DNA from: a virus
DNA: 32,568 nt
IMG/VR virus record: IMGVR_UViG_3300027754_000280
Location: 1 to 32,568 of that record
Direction: 5' to 3' (one strand)
Shown here: in pieces, positions 30,690-32,568 of the stretch
Position numbering within the stretch: the first letter of the stretch is position 1
How the letters are laid out: each line of letters begins with the position of its first letter
Translations under genes and position numbers: made by a program
Notes under the pieces: generated by a model
Seen by the model: the letters and a program-made list of their open reading frames with translations, nothing else
What the model was told of the DNA's origin: nothing
Databases searched by the model: none

Positions 30690-31003
30690 TCACGCAACCG
30701 GATCTGTTCGCCTCCACACTCCAGCCGGTAACACAGGAAGGCTTTGATGTGTACGACACCGAGAACCCCGCCATCTACGCCAAGCTGGCGCAGTTTGCCA
30801 TCGAAGCGCAACGCGCTGGGGCCACGCACATCGGCATTGGGATGCTCTACGAGCGCCTGCGGTGGTATACCAAAGTCGAGGCGCGTGACGACACCTTTAA
30901 AGTCAACAACAACTATCGCGCTTTCTACGCCCGGAAGCTGATGCGGGACTTCCCGGCATTGGCAGGCATCTTTGAAACGCGCACATCGAAGGCGGATGTA
31001 TGA
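30686..31003 (+). CDS. Conserved phage protein
   Basis: A 105-residue helical protein starting by ATGA overlap. It has NPAIYAKLAQFAIEAQRAG then GMLYERLRWYTKVEARDD and FKVNNNYRAFYARKLMRDF, a pattern I know from many phage early operons as a family of unknown function. It is followed by ATGA to the next gene. Probably cytoplasmic; no enzyme motif. Confidence 0.75.
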   Translation: MITQPDLFASTLQPVTQEGFDVYDTENPAIYAKLAQFAIEAQRAGATHIGIGMLYERLRWYTKVEARDDTFKVNNNYRAFYARKLMRDFPALAGIFETRTSKADV

Positions 31004-31320
31004 AACCTGAGTACACGGTGGTCTGGAACGGCGTCGGCGATCAACGCTATTTGTTTGCAGAGCGCGACACCGTGCGTGTGCCGGTGCCGCTGGAGAAACG
31101 CGGAGCCGGATTGCGGGACATGCAGGGCATCGTGATTGCCGCGTTACGCACCGCCACGGTACCACTCAGCGCCCACACGTTGTCCGACATGACCGGCTTC
31201 GGGGTGAAGACGTGCCGCGTGATCATGGCGAGGGCCGTCCAGCATGGCCGGGCGCTTCGGGCCGGTCGTCAGCGGGAGAAGACGCGGCATTATCAACAGA
31301 CCTGGGTGGCCGTTAAATGA
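31000..31320 (+). CDS. Winged-helix-like DNA-binding protein
   Basis: A 106-residue protein. The C-terminal half holds ALRTATVPLSAHTLSDMTGF, then GVKTCRVIMARAVQHGRALR, read as helix-turn-helix plus wing (RAGRQREKTRHY). It starts and ends by ATGA overlap. It may regulate or take part in DNA replication; the family is not recognised. Confidence 0.65.
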   Translation: MKPEYTVVWNGVGDQRYLFAERDTVRVPVPLEKRGAGLRDMQGIVIAALRTATVPLSAHTLSDMTGFGVKTCRVIMARAVQHGRALRAGRQREKTRHYQQTWVAVK

Positions 31321-31781
31321 GAAGCAAATATGGGGCGGACATTGTTGATCGTTGGTTCGATAAAGTCTATTTCACCCCTGATTGTTGGGAGTGGCTAGGA
31401 TGCAAGAGCAAGAGCGGTCATGGATCGTTCAGGGTCGGATCTCGCGTAAAGGGTGCATACGTCGTGTCCTACGAGTGGTTTATTGGAACCATTCCAAGCG
31501 GATTGCATCTTGATCATTTATGCCGGAACCCTTCGTGTGTTAACCCGAAACACTTGCAACCGGTGACACAAGGCGAGAACTTGCGCAGGGCTTTGGTCGC
31601 GAGGACTCATTGCCAAAGAGGCCACCCATTTTGCGAAGGCAATGTTATCCACGCGACTAGGCATGGGAAATTAGAACGAAGTTGCAAAACTTGCCACCGA
31701 AGCGCAATGGTCGCGATTAACAACAAGTGGAACAGGATTAACCGTGAGCTTAAATCCCAGAAACAAGTACAAAGCCATTAG
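31317..31781 (+). CDS. HNH endonuclease (free-standing, homing-type)
   Basis: A 154-residue protein. The HNH core is LHLDHLCRNPSCVNPKHL (residues 63-80), with D66-H67, N76 and H79 and zinc Cys C69/C74. A second Cys cluster (C99, H103, C123, C126) extends the zinc binding. The gene is visibly more A/T-rich than its neighbours, and its 3' end overlaps the next gene by 38 bases, which suits an inserted selfish endonuclease, yet it starts by ATGA overlap with the upstream gene. It may nick DNA at packaging or at homing sites. Confidence 0.85.
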   Translation: MRSKYGADIVDRWFDKVYFTPDCWEWLGCKSKSGHGSFRVGSRVKGAYVVSYEWFIGTIPSGLHLDHLCRNPSCVNPKHLQPVTQGENLRRALVARTHCQRGHPFCEGNVIHATRHGKLERSCKTCHRSAMVAINNKWNRINRELKSQKQVQSH

Positions 31782-32091
31782 GACGACCATCGACGGCATC
31801 ACGTTCGCCAGCAAGGCGGAAGCGCGGCGGTATGCGGAGTTACAGATCCTGCTGAAGTCGGGTGAGATTACCGACCTGAAGCTGCAACCCAAGTATCCAC
31901 TGGTGTTCATCCCTAGCAAGGGCCGGGACTCGGTGAATGTCGGCAGCTACATTGCGGACTTCTGGTATCGCAAGCGCAACAAAGAGGCGGTGACCGAGGA
32001 CGTGAAGGGGATGTTGACGCCGGTCTACCGGCTCAAGAAGAAGATGGTCGAGGCCATCTATAGCATCAAAATCGTCGAGGTGCGCCGATGA
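31744..32091 (+). CDS. DUF1064 family protein, nuclease-like
   Basis: A 115-residue protein with a GTG start at 31744 and AGGA 7 bases upstream. The family signature is present: KYKAIRTTIDGITFASKAEA, then LQPKYPL, then ADFWY and VTEDVKGMLTPVYRLKKKM. DUF1064 proteins are thought to be PD-(D/E)XK-like phage nucleases. Residues E47, D73, D86 and K88 of such a core can be proposed, but I have not verified them. It likely resolves DNA junctions or degrades DNA. The start lies inside the HNH gene. Confidence 0.8.
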   Translation: MSLNPRNKYKAIRTTIDGITFASKAEARRYAELQILLKSGEITDLKLQPKYPLVFIPSKGRDSVNVGSYIADFWYRKRNKEAVTEDVKGMLTPVYRLKKKMVEAIYSIKIVEVRR

Positions 32092-32291
32092 GATGGACGT
32101 GGATGGGGTGGATCGCTGGTGTCTCCGTGACCGCATGGGTGGTCGGCGCGGTGGTGTATGCGTCGTGGCTCAAACACGAAGCACAGAAGGCGCGTCGAGA
32201 CAGTGAACGACGCAAGACGTTGGACAAGATTATTCAAGCCTCGATGCCGCCGCCAGCGGCACCAGGCATCAACAGAAAGCGAGTGTCGTGA
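32088..32291 (+). CDS. Small N-terminal-anchored membrane protein
   Basis: A 67-residue protein with one transmembrane segment (WIAGVSVTAWVVGAVVYASW) after MRWTWMG, then a charged cytoplasmic helix (EAQKARRDSERRKTLDKII) and a Pro-rich end. It starts by ATGA overlap. No function is recognised. Confidence 0.6.
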   Translation: MRWTWMGWIAGVSVTAWVVGAVVYASWLKHEAQKARRDSERRKTLDKIIQASMPPPAAPGINRKRVS

Positions 32292-32488
32292 TGACGCTGT
32301 CGTGGATGAAAGACGATCACATCGACCACTGGACGCCCCAACGGGCGCAACAGGCCGAACGCGAGATGCTCATTGCCGACGGTCGGGTAATCGAACCCAA
32401 TTACCTCTGGTCTGCCGTGGCACAACAGCATGAGGCGGCGGCGGCGGTGAACCGGGAACGAGCCAGTCGGGGGATTGATGAGGTATGA
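32288..32488 (+). CDS. Hypothetical small protein
   Basis: A 66-residue protein (or 65 from the ATG at 32291): MMTLSWMKDDHIDHWTPQRA, then a helix (AQQHEAAAAVNRERASRGID). The GTG at 32288 overlaps the previous stop as GTGA. It is coupled to the next partial gene by an 11-base overlap. No family is recognised. Confidence 0.55.
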   Translation: MMTLSWMKDDHIDHWTPQRAQQAEREMLIADGRVIEPNYLWSAVAQQHEAAAAVNRERASRGIDEV

Positions 32489-32568
32489 CCTGATCGGCCA
32501 ACTGCCGCACCACCAGTACGTCCATGTCGATACCGAGTTCACCCACAAGACGCCAGAGGTATCCAGTA
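32478..32568 (+). CDS. Partial gene at the right edge
   Basis: About 30 codons starting at ATG 32478 (a GGGGG ribosome-like run lies 4 bases upstream): MRYDLIGQLPHHQYVHVDTE continuing to the window end. The alternative ATG at 32485 stops after two codons. Nothing can be assigned; a VHVDTE segment could begin a metal-dependent hydrolase, but too little is present. Confidence 0.5.
   Translation, partial: MRYDLIGQLPHHQYVHVDTEFTHKTPEVSS

Noticed and set aside
31640-31655. A DnaA-box-like TTATCCACG
   Set aside because: Single copy inside the HNH coding frame with no cluster or A/T-rich unwinding region; chance is likely.

Overview
The window is a 32.6 kb segment of a tailed bacteriophage genome. 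It holds no bacterial housekeeping genes. About 20 kb encodes virion genes on the minus strand in the order of phage P22: small terminase, large terminase, portal, a small conserved protein, scaffold, coat protein, gp4-like and gp10-like head-completion proteins, ejection-type proteins, tail fibre, then the start of a probable lysis region at the left edge. A short-tailed (podovirus) P22-like particle with headful-type packaging is the best reading. Shine-Dalgarno sequences and sigma70-like promoters indicate a bacterial host. The GC-rich DNA suggests a GC-rich, perhaps proteobacterial host, but nothing here names it. I see no integrase, so I make no claim about lysogeny.

Layout: (1) 1-20615, minus strand, packaging, head, ejection, tail and lysis-edge genes, almost all abutting or overlapping by a few bases (TAATG or ATGA), with one internal terminator at 13104-13139. 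(2) 20616-21883, about 1.25 kb without a convincing gene, unusually rich in organised DNA. It has a sigma70-like promoter leading into a run of hairpins, a large GC hairpin, three 21-bp iterons, phased T-tracts, a mirror-symmetric array of TGTCCGGACA sites, a 9-bp triplet repeat and a phased GCTACAC array. (3) 21884-25159, plus strand, eleven small genes, mostly coupled by ATGA or TAATG overlaps, several of them membrane or zinc-binding proteins; probably early host-interaction genes. (4) 25160-25788, a hairpin between convergent operons, a small helix-turn-helix-like gene on the minus strand, and a second TGTCCG array of ten sites upstream of it. (5) 25789-30383, a minus-strand replication and recombination operon: SSB-like protein, acidic protein, PD-(D/E)XK exonuclease, accessory protein, a small protein, primase-helicase and a zinc/TubC-like protein. 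(6) 30498-32568, a divergent plus-strand operon: HTH regulator, two conserved phage proteins, an HNH endonuclease, a DUF1064 protein, a membrane protein and a partial gene running off the window.

How it fits together: the SSB, exonuclease and primase-helicase form a DNA replication/recombination kit. The two non-coding regions sharing the TGTCCG motif bracket the small-gene block and probably form one control, origin or partition system. The HTH-like protein at 25249-25521, whose gene sits directly below the second array, is the simplest candidate reader of the motif. The head and tail genes are probably driven from the 20.6 kb region leftward.

Most interesting observations: the dyad-symmetric TGTCCGGACA array and its helically phased partner 4.3 kb away; a candidate structured RNA starting just below a promoter next to the terminase genes; and an almost identical terminator/Shine-Dalgarno junction of about 18 nt used at two unrelated operon positions (13.1 kb and 29.9 kb).
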